Virus record (IMG/VR): IMGVR_UViG_3300021963_010580
Span: 1 to 35,647 of that record
Direction: 5' to 3' (one strand)
Source of the DNA: a virus
Length of the DNA stretch: 35,647 nucleotides
Positions 23,886 through 30,673 of this stretch are shown one piece after another (position 1 is the stretch's first letter; every line of letters begins with the position of its first letter). The translations under genes were made by a program, and so were the position numbers. The notes under the pieces are model-generated. The model saw nothing but the letters and a program-made list of their open reading frames with translations. It ran no database searches and was not told where the DNA came from.

Positions 23886-25067
23886 GTGCCAGTCACGATC
23901 ACCACAACACCCGGCACGGCCTATGTCTGGGGTAACGCTGCCTTTAGCTGGAACGCGACCGAGGCCGGTAAGGCTTGGCAGGACGCGAGCGCCACGAGCT
24001 TTCTTGCCGAAGAAAGCGATGGCCTCCTGCTTGCGCCGGTTGAAGCGCGTCTGCCGATTGTCAATGACAGCGAGAGCCTTGGACTCGCCGATGCGGACGC
24101 TTTCGCCGCGACAGCAAGCGCAGCGGAGGCCCTGTCACTTGCTGAGACCTACATTGATCTCATCGCGTTCATTCTGACCGCTGCTGAGTCGATCGGCATC
24201 GGCGAAATTGCGCTGCGCCAAATGACCCAGTCGCCCTTTGCAGAGATGCTGGGGCTGATCGACAGCGTGTCAAAGAACCCCCTCACTGTCACCAATGAAG
24301 CATGGAGCACACTCGAACAGGACGCTGCCAGTATCGGGCAAGCCATCGCTGAGAACACGGCATTCACCGAACAATCCACGCGCGATGCCGTTACACCCCG
24401 CAATAGCACGTTCACTCTCGGAGACATTCGTGCAGCTGTATCCATTCAGAGCAGCCTTCGGAGCCTTGCCTTCGCGGAGACCTACACTGATCTGATTTCA
24501 TTCCTCGCGCAGATCGCCGAACAGATCTCAATTGCAGATGCGCGAGGCAATGCCGTCACCAAGCCGTCGTTCGAACAGCTAGCTCTGCTGGATCGGATCC
24601 TCCGCGCATCAGAGGCCGTCATCGCAGACCTCGCTTTCCGGACGACTGCGCTGGATGACGAGGGATTTGCGGCGCTGATTGCCGAGGCGCGTCCACTTGG
24701 CTTTAGCGCCTTCCGAGACCTGACGCCTGGCGATTACGAATACGCGAATGCGCTTATTCGTTTGGCGCTCGCAGCGCCAAGCACATCAACCAGCAGGATC
24801 GCGCTGACCGATGCCAAGCTCATCGTGGACGTTCCGGACGTCCGGGATCGCGGCACGGTTGCGGTTCCTGTCGGCGGACTGACGGTCGCTTTCAGCCAGC
24901 CATTCAATGCGCCGCCGGAAGTCCAGGCGACGTTCAAGGGCGGCGCGACGATCGCCGTGCCGCAGATCGGCACGATCACGACGAGCGGGTTCCAGCTGAC
25001 CCTCATCAACCCCGCAACCCAAGCATCCGTGGCCGGCAACGCCAGCTGGGCCGCTGAAGGCTACTGA
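23886..25067 (+). CDS. Tail fibre/receptor-binding type protein with internal repeats and lectin-like C-terminus
   Basis: 393-residue protein, GTG start at 23886. Most of it is alpha-helical with two related segments of about 45 residues: AETYIDLIAFILTAAESIGI (from about residue 86) and AETYTDLISFLAQIAEQISI (from about 197). The C-terminal 90 residues are beta-rich (TVAFSQPFNAPPEVQATFKGG, then TSGFQLTLIN, ending WAAEGY) and resemble H-type lectin domains, so a carbohydrate receptor-binding role is likely but unproven. It belongs to the tail fibre block. Confidence 0.55.
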   Translation: MPVTITTTPGTAYVWGNAAFSWNATEAGKAWQDASATSFLAEESDGLLLAPVEARLPIVNDSESLGLADADAFAATASAAEALSLAETYIDLIAFILTAAESIGIGEIALRQMTQSPFAEMLGLIDSVSKNPLTVTNEAWSTLEQDAASIGQAIAENTAFTEQSTRDAVTPRNSTFTLGDIRAAVSIQSSLRSLAFAETYTDLISFLAQIAEQISIADARGNAVTKPSFEQLALLDRILRASEAVIADLAFRTTALDDEGFAALIAEARPLGFSAFRDLTPGDYEYANALIRLALAAPSTSTSRIALTDAKLIVDVPDVRDRGTVAVPVGGLTVAFSQPFNAPPEVQATFKGGATIAVPQIGTITTSGFQLTLINPATQASVAGNASWAAEGY

Positions 25068-25078
25068 CCGAGGACCGC

Positions 25079-26143
25079 ATGGCCCAGACCTATCCCGATA
25101 TCCCATCGACCAAGGCGGTCCGCGATAGCCGGCAGGATATCCTCGATCGTGACGAGGCAATCCGCTCGGCTTTCTCGGGCACGACCTTCCCAAGCACCAA
25201 TCTGGTCGCCGGCATGCTCTGCTTTCGGACCGATCTGGGCCAGCTCTATCAGCTGACCATTGCCTCGCCCGTCACATGGACACGCGTCCCGCTCGGTGTC
25301 CCTGTTCCGATTTCGCAGGGCGGCACAAATGCAACAGACGCTGCGACAGCTCGCAGCAATCTCGGCTTGGCGGCGCTTGCTGTCAAAAATACCGTCGCAG
25401 CTTCCGACATCGATAATGCTGCGGTCCAGACCGCCAAGGTCCAAGACGGCGCCGTTACGACGGCAAAGATCGGCGACGCGCAGGTCACAACGGCCAAGAT
25501 CGCTGATGCGCAGGTGACGACCGGAAAACTCGCTGATGGCGCCATCACCAGCGCAAAGATCGCGGATGGCACGATCGCGACAGGTGATCTTGCAAGCCAG
25601 ACCATCGCCGACATTCGTGCCGGTGTTGATCTCGGAAGCCGTGTCGCCAAGTCCGGCGATACGATGACCGGAACGCTGACGGCGCCGGGACTGGTCTCGA
25701 CCGGCTCCGTGCGTTCCGGCGGAACCGGTGACAATGCGCGCGCCACAGGGTTCGTGATCGCCGACGGGACGGATATCGGCGAACTCAATCGAAGCAATCA
25801 GTACTACGACGACCGCGTCAACAACTGCTCCGGCTACCTCCCGAACGGGAATTGCCTCGGCAATGGGCTGTGGACGCCACCCAATGGGAATTGGTGGACC
25901 TGGGGCTTGGGATTCGGTCCGGGAAATCCGAGCGGCTTCGATTTCGCCGGCGGTTCGAGCGTCAGCTACCAGCCGGTGTCCGTCGGCTTCGTCTATGCGG
26001 GGTACAACCTGGCTGCGGACGAAATCGGCGGCGGTGAGTATCGACGGAACTTCAACAACTGCAATTGCGGCGGCTTCAACTGCTACTCGAACTGCAATTG
26101 CAACTGCAATTGCGATTGCAACTGCGCCTGCGGTGACGGCTGA
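25079..26143 (+). CDS. Tail fibre protein with Asn-Cys-rich C-terminal tract (candidate modified substrate)
   Basis: 354-residue protein. The N-terminal half is ordinary phage tail fibre: GGTNATDAATARSNLGLA, several 10-11 residue TAKIxDAQVT-like repeats (about residues 117-180) and SGDTMTGTLTAPG. From about residue 235 it is Gly/Asn/Trp-rich (LWTPPNGNWWTWGLGFGPG). Its last 27 residues contain 10 Cys (328, 330, 335, 339, 341, 343, 345, 347, 349, 351); nine follow Asn or Asp directly. Cys 250 and 259 also follow Asn. Two radical SAM/SPASM genes lie downstream, so the tail resembles a RiPP-like core fused to a fibre. Alternatives are metal binding or disulfide locking. A GAGGAGG ribosome site for the next gene overlaps its stop. 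Confidence 0.75.
   Translation: MAQTYPDIPSTKAVRDSRQDILDRDEAIRSAFSGTTFPSTNLVAGMLCFRTDLGQLYQLTIASPVTWTRVPLGVPVPISQGGTNATDAATARSNLGLAALAVKNTVAASDIDNAAVQTAKVQDGAVTTAKIGDAQVTTAKIADAQVTTGKLADGAITSAKIADGTIATGDLASQTIADIRAGVDLGSRVAKSGDTMTGTLTAPGLVSTGSVRSGGTGDNARATGFVIADGTDIGELNRSNQYYDDRVNNCSGYLPNGNCLGNGLWTPPNGNWWTWGLGFGPGNPSGFDFAGGSSVSYQPVSVGFVYAGYNLAADEIGGGEYRRNFNNCNCGGFNCYSNCNCNCNCDCNCACGDG
26057..26125 (+). repeat. Tandem AACTGCAATTGC repeats in the Asn-Cys tract
   Basis: The 12-bp unit AACTGCAATTGC (Asn-Cys-Asn-Cys) occurs at 26057-26068, 26090-26101 and 26102-26113, the last two in direct tandem. GATTGC and AACTGC follow. Repeat slippage by 6 or 12 bp would add or remove Asn-Cys pairs in frame. 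Confidence 0.85.
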
Positions 26144-26154
26144 GGAGGCAGATC

Positions 26155-27039
26155 ATGATCAAGCCATTCACCCGGCACTTCTTCGATCTGCCGTTGCCGA
26201 TCCTCGTGCTCGTGCGTCGCGATAGGCGCAAGGTAACCTGCCGGACATTCCGAGAGCTTCCCGCCGATGTAGAGCACGCCAATCCAATCATGCGACTGGA
26301 AGCCGAGCGCTTGCTCAAGGAGCACGCGGATGCGTGGCCGAGCACCATGTTCCGCCGCCGTCCGATCCCCGGACTCATGCTTGCAGCGGCACTCGATGGA
26401 CGCATCTTTGAGGAACTCGGCAGCGTCTGCCTCGACCTTGATGGCATGCTCGGCAAAGGCGAATGGTCCGACCGCGCGACTTGGCTGTTTCCGCTCGATC
26501 ACGCCGGGACACCGCAGGTGCCGTTCAATCGCTTCGTGATGACACGCGAGACCAAGGCCAGGACGCCGAGGCTGCTGGCGACAGCGGGCAGAAACTGCGC
26601 GCTGCAGATCTATGTCCCCTTTGCAAGTTGCAATTTCGACGACTGCAGTTTCAGCGTCGCGCTACATCGCGATTTTGGATTGGTCGGCAATCTCGATCCT
26701 GGCGTCGAGGTCACCTATGCGGACGTGCTTCAGGGCGCTCAGAAGCCGTTTGCCGAGATTGCGTTATCGACCGACACCCTTGATCTGGCGCCCGATGCCT
26801 ACGGCACGGTGACAGCGCAGCTCGTCGATGGTGCAGGAAAAACCATCAAGGATGCAGAGGCCGAGATCTACATCGAAGCTACCGGCGGGTACCTCCCGCA
26901 GCAACGGGCGATGACAATCAAGGGAAAGACGCAGTTCCGCATCGGAGCGCTCGGGCTCGACGCCGGCGAGAGCTTTCGGGTCAAGGTCGGCTTCCGGCAC
27001 TTCAGCAGCGTTGCCGAGGTGAAGGTTCGGGTGGTTTGA
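26155..27039 (+). CDS. Unknown protein with Ig-like C-terminus, between fibre and radical SAM genes
   Basis: 294-residue protein I do not recognise. The N-terminal 110 residues are mixed and basic, with IPGLMLAAALDGRIFEELGSVCLDLDGMLG. The middle contains several cysteines (CALQIYVPFASCNFDDCSF). The last 80 residues, beginning IALSTDTLDLAPDAYGTVTAQLVDGAGKTI, read like a bacterial Ig-like domain (VTAQLVDGAGKxIxxAEAEI, ending VKVGFRHFSSVAEVKV). It has a strong ribosome site, GAGGAGG. No transporter or peptidase motif is seen. It lies between the fibre and the first radical SAM gene (spacing 11 and 3 bp), so a role as fibre partner, carrier for the maturases, or virion protein is plausible. None is shown. 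Confidence 0.6.
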   Translation: MIKPFTRHFFDLPLPILVLVRRDRRKVTCRTFRELPADVEHANPIMRLEAERLLKEHADAWPSTMFRRRPIPGLMLAAALDGRIFEELGSVCLDLDGMLGKGEWSDRATWLFPLDHAGTPQVPFNRFVMTRETKARTPRLLATAGRNCALQIYVPFASCNFDDCSFSVALHRDFGLVGNLDPGVEVTYADVLQGAQKPFAEIALSTDTLDLAPDAYGTVTAQLVDGAGKTIKDAEAEIYIEATGGYLPQQRAMTIKGKTQFRIGALGLDAGESFRVKVGFRHFSSVAEVKVRVV

Positions 27040-27042
27040 GCC

Positions 27043-28065
27043 GTGCTCAACATCTTCCTCGGCTATGCCTGCAATTTCTCATGCAGCTACTGTCTTCAGG
27101 AACTCGATGCGCCCGACGCCGTGCGGCGGCGCCACCCCGTCGAGCCGTTCATTGAGCGCGTCGTCCCGTTCGTCCGGGAGAGAGGGATCAAGCGGATCGA
27201 CTATTGGGGTGGTGAGCCGCTGCTCTACTGGAGCGAAATCAGCGCAATTCATACGGCCTTCGAGCGCGCTGGGCTGGCCTTTGACTTCGTGCGCATCACG
27301 ACCAACGGCAGCCTGCTGGCGCCGGATTTCGTAGGGCCGATGAACGACTGGAACTTCTACGTCGTCGTCAGTGATCACGGCGAGTTCGGTCAACCGGCAT
27401 GGGACATGGTGCGCAGGCTCAAGCGGTCGAGCATTTCCTTTCTGTTCACCGCCGAGAACACGGTCATTTGGCCGCTGTTCGAAAAGCTCGACCGTCTCGA
27501 AGCGGAGTACGGTCGGCCGTTCTGGCCCTATGCCCATTGGGTTCGCACGACCAGGGGATGCGCACCACGATACTGGTTCACGCCCGAGAGTCTCGACCGC
27601 CATATCGAGCATCTCTGGGAGCTAGCGCGGATGCGTCTTGCGGGCCATCGACATGCCAGCCTGTTCTTTGACGGCCATCTCGACGAATGGCGGCGCGGCT
27701 TGGTGCGCGCGGCGGCTCCAGTCGAGCCGCTCTGCCACAGCGCCAGCCACCTGTCGGTCGATCTCGCCGGCAACCGCTATGCCTGCCACCACAGTGTGAA
27801 ACGCAGCTTCCGGACGGGGCATCTCTTCGACGAGACCGGGCCGCGCGATCAGGGCGAACAAGAAGCTCTCGATCACTCCTGGCGCTGGGTGAGAAGCGCC
27901 GAGTGCCAGGCCTGCCCGGTGCGCTCCTGGTGCCGCGGCAATTGCCATCTGTCGCAGACCCACGAACTCGACTGCAGGCTGTCCCGCGAGAAGCATCGGG
28001 TTTTTGCCTGGCTCGACCAACAAGAGAACGGCGCGCTCGCGCGCAATCAGATCAAGGTGCCCTGA
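27043..28065 (+). CDS. Radical SAM/SPASM maturase, short form
   Basis: 340-residue radical SAM enzyme, GTG start. The SAM cluster motif CNFSCSYC (C10, C14, C17) lies almost at the N-terminus, so no leader-binding domain precedes it. IDYWGGEPLLYW gives the GGE SAM-binding motif. The C-terminus has a SPASM-like domain: C-x11-G-x4-C (CHSASHLSVDLAGNRYAC), then CQACPVRSWCRGNC and a final Cys after HLSQTHELD (C-x2-C-x5-C-x3-C-x9-C), suited to auxiliary iron-sulfur clusters. SPASM enzymes modify peptides (thioether crosslinks, other C-X bonds or formylglycine). Substrate here is inferred to be the fibre's Asn-Cys tail. Confidence 0.88.
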   Translation: MLNIFLGYACNFSCSYCLQELDAPDAVRRRHPVEPFIERVVPFVRERGIKRIDYWGGEPLLYWSEISAIHTAFERAGLAFDFVRITTNGSLLAPDFVGPMNDWNFYVVVSDHGEFGQPAWDMVRRLKRSSISFLFTAENTVIWPLFEKLDRLEAEYGRPFWPYAHWVRTTRGCAPRYWFTPESLDRHIEHLWELARMRLAGHRHASLFFDGHLDEWRRGLVRAAAPVEPLCHSASHLSVDLAGNRYACHHSVKRSFRTGHLFDETGPRDQGEQEALDHSWRWVRSAECQACPVRSWCRGNCHLSQTHELDCRLSREKHRVFAWLDQQENGALARNQIKVP

Positions 28066-28066
28066 A

Positions 28067-29440
28067 ATGACCGAAACCCTCGAATACCGGCTCGCGATGG
28101 CGGGCCGGAACGGATACGCACGCGCGCTGCTCTACCGCCCGCACAGCTCAGAACTTCGTTGGGAAGATACCGGCGAGCCCGTCGATCTGCGGGCGGTCGG
28201 CACAAATTACGATCCATCGCCACCCGACTGGACGCCTGCGGAGCCCGTGTCTCCAGCCAATCCGGGTCGCAAAAGCCGCGATATCCGCGTGCTGAAGATC
28301 CAGATGGGGCTCAAGTGCAACTACGCCTGCACCTACTGCAATCAGGCGTCCCAGCCCCATGAAATCCAGGGTGACATGGGCGACGTCCAATCCTTCCTGC
28401 GCCGCCTCCCGACCTGGTTTGACGGCGGCAAGGAAGGCGATGGCAGCGGCGTGCGCATCGAGTTCTGGGGCGGCGAGCCTCTGGTGTACTGGAAGACGTT
28501 CCGCGTCCTCGCTGGCGCGCTGCGATCGGCCTATCCCAAGGCTCGCTTCAATGTCATCACCAACGGCGCGCTTATCGACGACGACAAGATCGAGTTCTTG
28601 GACAAGCTCGGCTTCGGCGTCGGCATCAGCCATGACGGCCCGGCCATGCGCTATCGCGGGCCGGACCCGCTCGACGATCCGGACCAGCGCGCCGGGATCC
28701 GCAAGCTCTACGACCGTCTGCGCCCCTGGGGTCGGATCGGGTTCAACTGCGTGCTGCACAAGCACAACATGTCGCTGGTCGCAGTGCGGCGCCACATTGC
28801 CGAGCGCTTGGGCGTGCCGGTCGACGACATTCCGCTCTCCACCGAGGAAATACTGCTGCCCTACGATCAGGGCGGTATCGCTCTCTCGCCTCAGACCGAG
28901 AGCGAGCATCGCGCCTATTTGGAGGCGGTGTTCTGGGAAGCTGTACGCGGTGAGAGCATGCCGATCTCGACCCTACGTTCGAAGATCGACGAGTTCTTTC
29001 GCTCCATCGCACAGGCACGCCCCGCATCGTCTCTTGGCCAGAAATGCGGCATGGACCGGCCGACCGATCTGGCCGTCGATCTCAAGGGCAATGCCCTGAC
29101 CTGTCAGAATACGAGTGCGGCCACCAAGCACCGGATCGGTTCGATCGAGGCGTTCGAGGACATCCGTCTTACAATGGCCCACCACTGGTCGACGCGCGTC
29201 GAATGCCGGAGCTGCCCGGTGCTGCAGCTTTGCCAAGGCGCCTGCCTCTTCCTCGAAGACGGCCTGTGGCGGCAGGCCTGCGACAACAGCCTCACCCACA
29301 ATCTCGCGGTCCTTGCGGCATCCCTCTACTGGCTCACCCGACTCGTCCTCGTTGAAATCGAGGGGCCGGTCATGCGCCGTGACGGTCTGCCGAACCGTAT
29401 CCCCGTGATCACGCTGCCGGCGGAACTCGCCGCAGCCTGA
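28067..29440 (+). CDS. Radical SAM/SPASM maturase, long form
   Basis: 457-residue radical SAM enzyme from ATG 28067, one base after the stop of the first maturase. The open frame begins earlier (28004), inside that gene. An N-terminal extension of about 75 residues without recognised family precedes CNYACTYC (C84, C88, C91). It could hold a substrate-binding function. FWGGEPLVYW is the GGE motif. The SPASM part has C-x13-G-x4-C (CGMDRPTDLAVDLKGNALTC), then CRSCPVLQLCQGAC with a final Cys 11 residues on. Both enzymes keep full cysteine sets, arguing for two active catalysts. Known family: peptide-modifying SPASM proteins. Confidence 0.9.
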   Translation: MTETLEYRLAMAGRNGYARALLYRPHSSELRWEDTGEPVDLRAVGTNYDPSPPDWTPAEPVSPANPGRKSRDIRVLKIQMGLKCNYACTYCNQASQPHEIQGDMGDVQSFLRRLPTWFDGGKEGDGSGVRIEFWGGEPLVYWKTFRVLAGALRSAYPKARFNVITNGALIDDDKIEFLDKLGFGVGISHDGPAMRYRGPDPLDDPDQRAGIRKLYDRLRPWGRIGFNCVLHKHNMSLVAVRRHIAERLGVPVDDIPLSTEEILLPYDQGGIALSPQTESEHRAYLEAVFWEAVRGESMPISTLRSKIDEFFRSIAQARPASSLGQKCGMDRPTDLAVDLKGNALTCQNTSAATKHRIGSIEAFEDIRLTMAHHWSTRVECRSCPVLQLCQGACLFLEDGLWRQACDNSLTHNLAVLAASLYWLTRLVLVEIEGPVMRRDGLPNRIPVITLPAELAAA

Positions 29441-29482
29441 CCTCGCCGCCATTGCTGCGGCATTCATCCCAGGAGAACGACC

Positions 29483-30148
29483 ATGACTGCCTCGATCGCT
29501 CGAGGCCGCGCGCTTCCGCGCGGCATTCGCAACCACAATCCCGGCAATCTGCGTCGGTCGGCTGATCCTTGGCAGGGGCTGGCTGCAACCCAGCCCGACG
29601 CGGAGTTCTTCCGGTTCATATCGGCCAAGTGGGGCATCAGGGCGCTCGCCCGAACCCTCATCGCCTACCAGGACCGGGTCGGGCTGCGGAACATCAAGCA
29701 GATGATCGGTCGCTGGGCCCCACCCGTCGAAAACGACACAGGCGCCTACGTCCGCGTCGTAGCAGCGGCCGTCGGGGTCGGCGCAGAAGAGCGGATCGAC
29801 GTGCATGACTACGCTGTCCTCCGACCATTGGTCCTGGCCATCATCAAGCACGAGAACGGACAGCAGCCCTACACGGATGCCGTGATCGATGCAGGGTTGG
29901 TTCTGGCAGGTGTCGAGCCGCCGCAGCGTCCGCTGGCAAAGACGCGCACCGTCCAGGGCGGCCAGGTAGCGGCAGGCGCCACGGTCCTCGGACTAACGGC
30001 TGAGGCCGTCCGGCAGGTTGAACCCGCAATCCCCTTGCTGCAGTCGCTGCTTCAGGTGGCGCCGTGGGTAGTTGGCGCCGCCGCGCTGGCGGGTATCGCC
30101 TACATGATCTGGGCCCGGATCGACGATCGACGCAGGGGGCTCCGATGA
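29483..30148 (+). CDS. Endolysin-like / virion muralytic protein with C-terminal membrane segment
   Basis: 221-residue protein of the family with an N-terminal RGIRNHNPGNLRR motif (usual form RGIRNNNPGN), typical of phage proteins described as lytic transglycosylase-like or virion structural proteins. FFRFISAKWGIRALARTLIAYQDRVGLRNIKQMIGRWAPPVENDTGAYV follows, as in muralytic enzymes. Residues about 195-212 (VVGAAALAGIAYMIWA) form a membrane segment with a basic tail, so it may be membrane-tethered. A holin gene is not seen, and this segment may serve in release. ATG 29483 is preceded by AGGAGAACGACC. It overlaps the next gene as ATGA. Confidence 0.7.
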   Translation: MTASIARGRALPRGIRNHNPGNLRRSADPWQGLAATQPDAEFFRFISAKWGIRALARTLIAYQDRVGLRNIKQMIGRWAPPVENDTGAYVRVVAAAVGVGAEERIDVHDYAVLRPLVLAIIKHENGQQPYTDAVIDAGLVLAGVEPPQRPLAKTRTVQGGQVAAGATVLGLTAEAVRQVEPAIPLLQSLLQVAPWVVGAAALAGIAYMIWARIDDRRRGLR

Positions 30149-30384
30149 TCGCGATCCTCGGCCGACTACTCGCTCCCTATGCCCTCAAGCTCGCGGGACT
30201 CTTCGCAATCATCGGGGCCGTCACCGCGATCCTGCTCGGGGCGCGCCAGGCCGGGCGCAACGCGGAGCGTGTCGAGCGGATGCGCAGAACTATTGAGGTG
30301 CAACGTGAACAACTGGATGCCGCGTCTCGCCGTCCTCGTGATCGCGACGAGCTTGCTCGCCGGGTGCGCGACGGCTCGTTCTGA
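30145..30384 (+). CDS. Rz-like inner-membrane spanin
   Basis: 79-residue protein from ATG 30145, overlapping the endolysin-like stop. A membrane segment near the N-terminus (about residues 12-33, LAPYALKLAGLFAIIGAVTAILL) is followed by a charged helical, coiled-coil prone tail rich in Arg, Glu and Gln. This is the Rz architecture (inner-membrane spanin). It overlaps an Rz1-type lipoprotein gene in another frame, the classical nested spanin arrangement that disrupts the outer membrane at lysis. Confidence 0.75.
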   Translation: MIAILGRLLAPYALKLAGLFAIIGAVTAILLGARQAGRNAERVERMRRTIEVQREQLDAASRRPRDRDELARRVRDGSF

Positions 30385-30544
30385 TGGCGGAGCGTGCCTG
30401 CTAGTGCCGGCCTACAGCCGAGAGTTCCTGGCTAGGGCGGCGGTGGAACTGGAGGGGCTGCCGCGCGGGGCGGCGGTTGAGCAGATGCTGGCCGACTACC
30501 AGGTCATGCGCGATCAGGCTCGGGCGTGTATCCGACTGCGGTGA
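30305..30544 (+). CDS. Rz1-like outer-membrane lipoprotein spanin
   Basis: 79-residue protein in the +1 frame relative to the Rz-like gene. From GTG 30305, with GAGG at 30295-30298, it starts VNNWMPRLAVLVIATSLLAGCATA: a short signal with the lipobox LLAGC (Cys 21), so it should be a lipoprotein. The remainder is short and rather polar, with QMLADYQVMRDQARACIRLR at the end. ATG 30317 is an alternative start. Its overlap with Rz (80 bp) matches Rz/Rz1 pairs. Confidence 0.75.
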   Translation: MNNWMPRLAVLVIATSLLAGCATARSDGGACLLVPAYSREFLARAAVELEGLPRGAAVEQMLADYQVMRDQARACIRLR

Positions 30545-30577
30545 TGCCGTTCAACTATTTCGCTGCGCTGCCTTGCG

Positions 30578-30673
30578 CTATTTCAAAAAAATCGGACTGG
30601 TCAAGGGGAGATAGTCATCGGGCAACCCGATGTTCGGCCAGTCCAGAGTCCCCGGATACTTCGCCTTGGTAAT
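30578..30673 (-). pseudogene. 3' remnant of an unidentified gene abutting the IS5 element
   Basis: Reading leftward from the edge of the IS, an open frame of 31 codons runs to TAG (30578-30580) and ends YPGTLDWPNIGLPDDYLPLT followed by SPIFLK. Codon choice looks coding-like. The upstream part is missing, cut at the IS boundary. The family is not recognised. It might be a host or phage gene end broken by the IS. Confidence 0.4.
30594..30644. repeat. Nested inverted repeat after the spanin genes
   Basis: GGACTGG (30594-30600) pairs with CCAGTCC (30638-30644), enclosing CATCGGG (30616-30622) and CCCGATG (30626-30632), a 7-bp stem with a 3-nt loop. It lies within the gene remnant, 50 bp after the Rz1 stop, and may be a terminator-like or recombination site. 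Confidence 0.45.

Noticed and set aside
26050-26143. Asn-Cys tract as a separate metallothionein gene or a CRISPR-like repeat
   Set aside because: It is in frame with the fibre gene, without own start, and the repeat lacks spacers; metal binding by the fibre remains an alternative role.
28148-28909. 253-codon minus-strand frame within the second maturase gene
   Set aside because: Opposite to a gene with complete radical SAM and SPASM motifs; no start signal or recognisable product.
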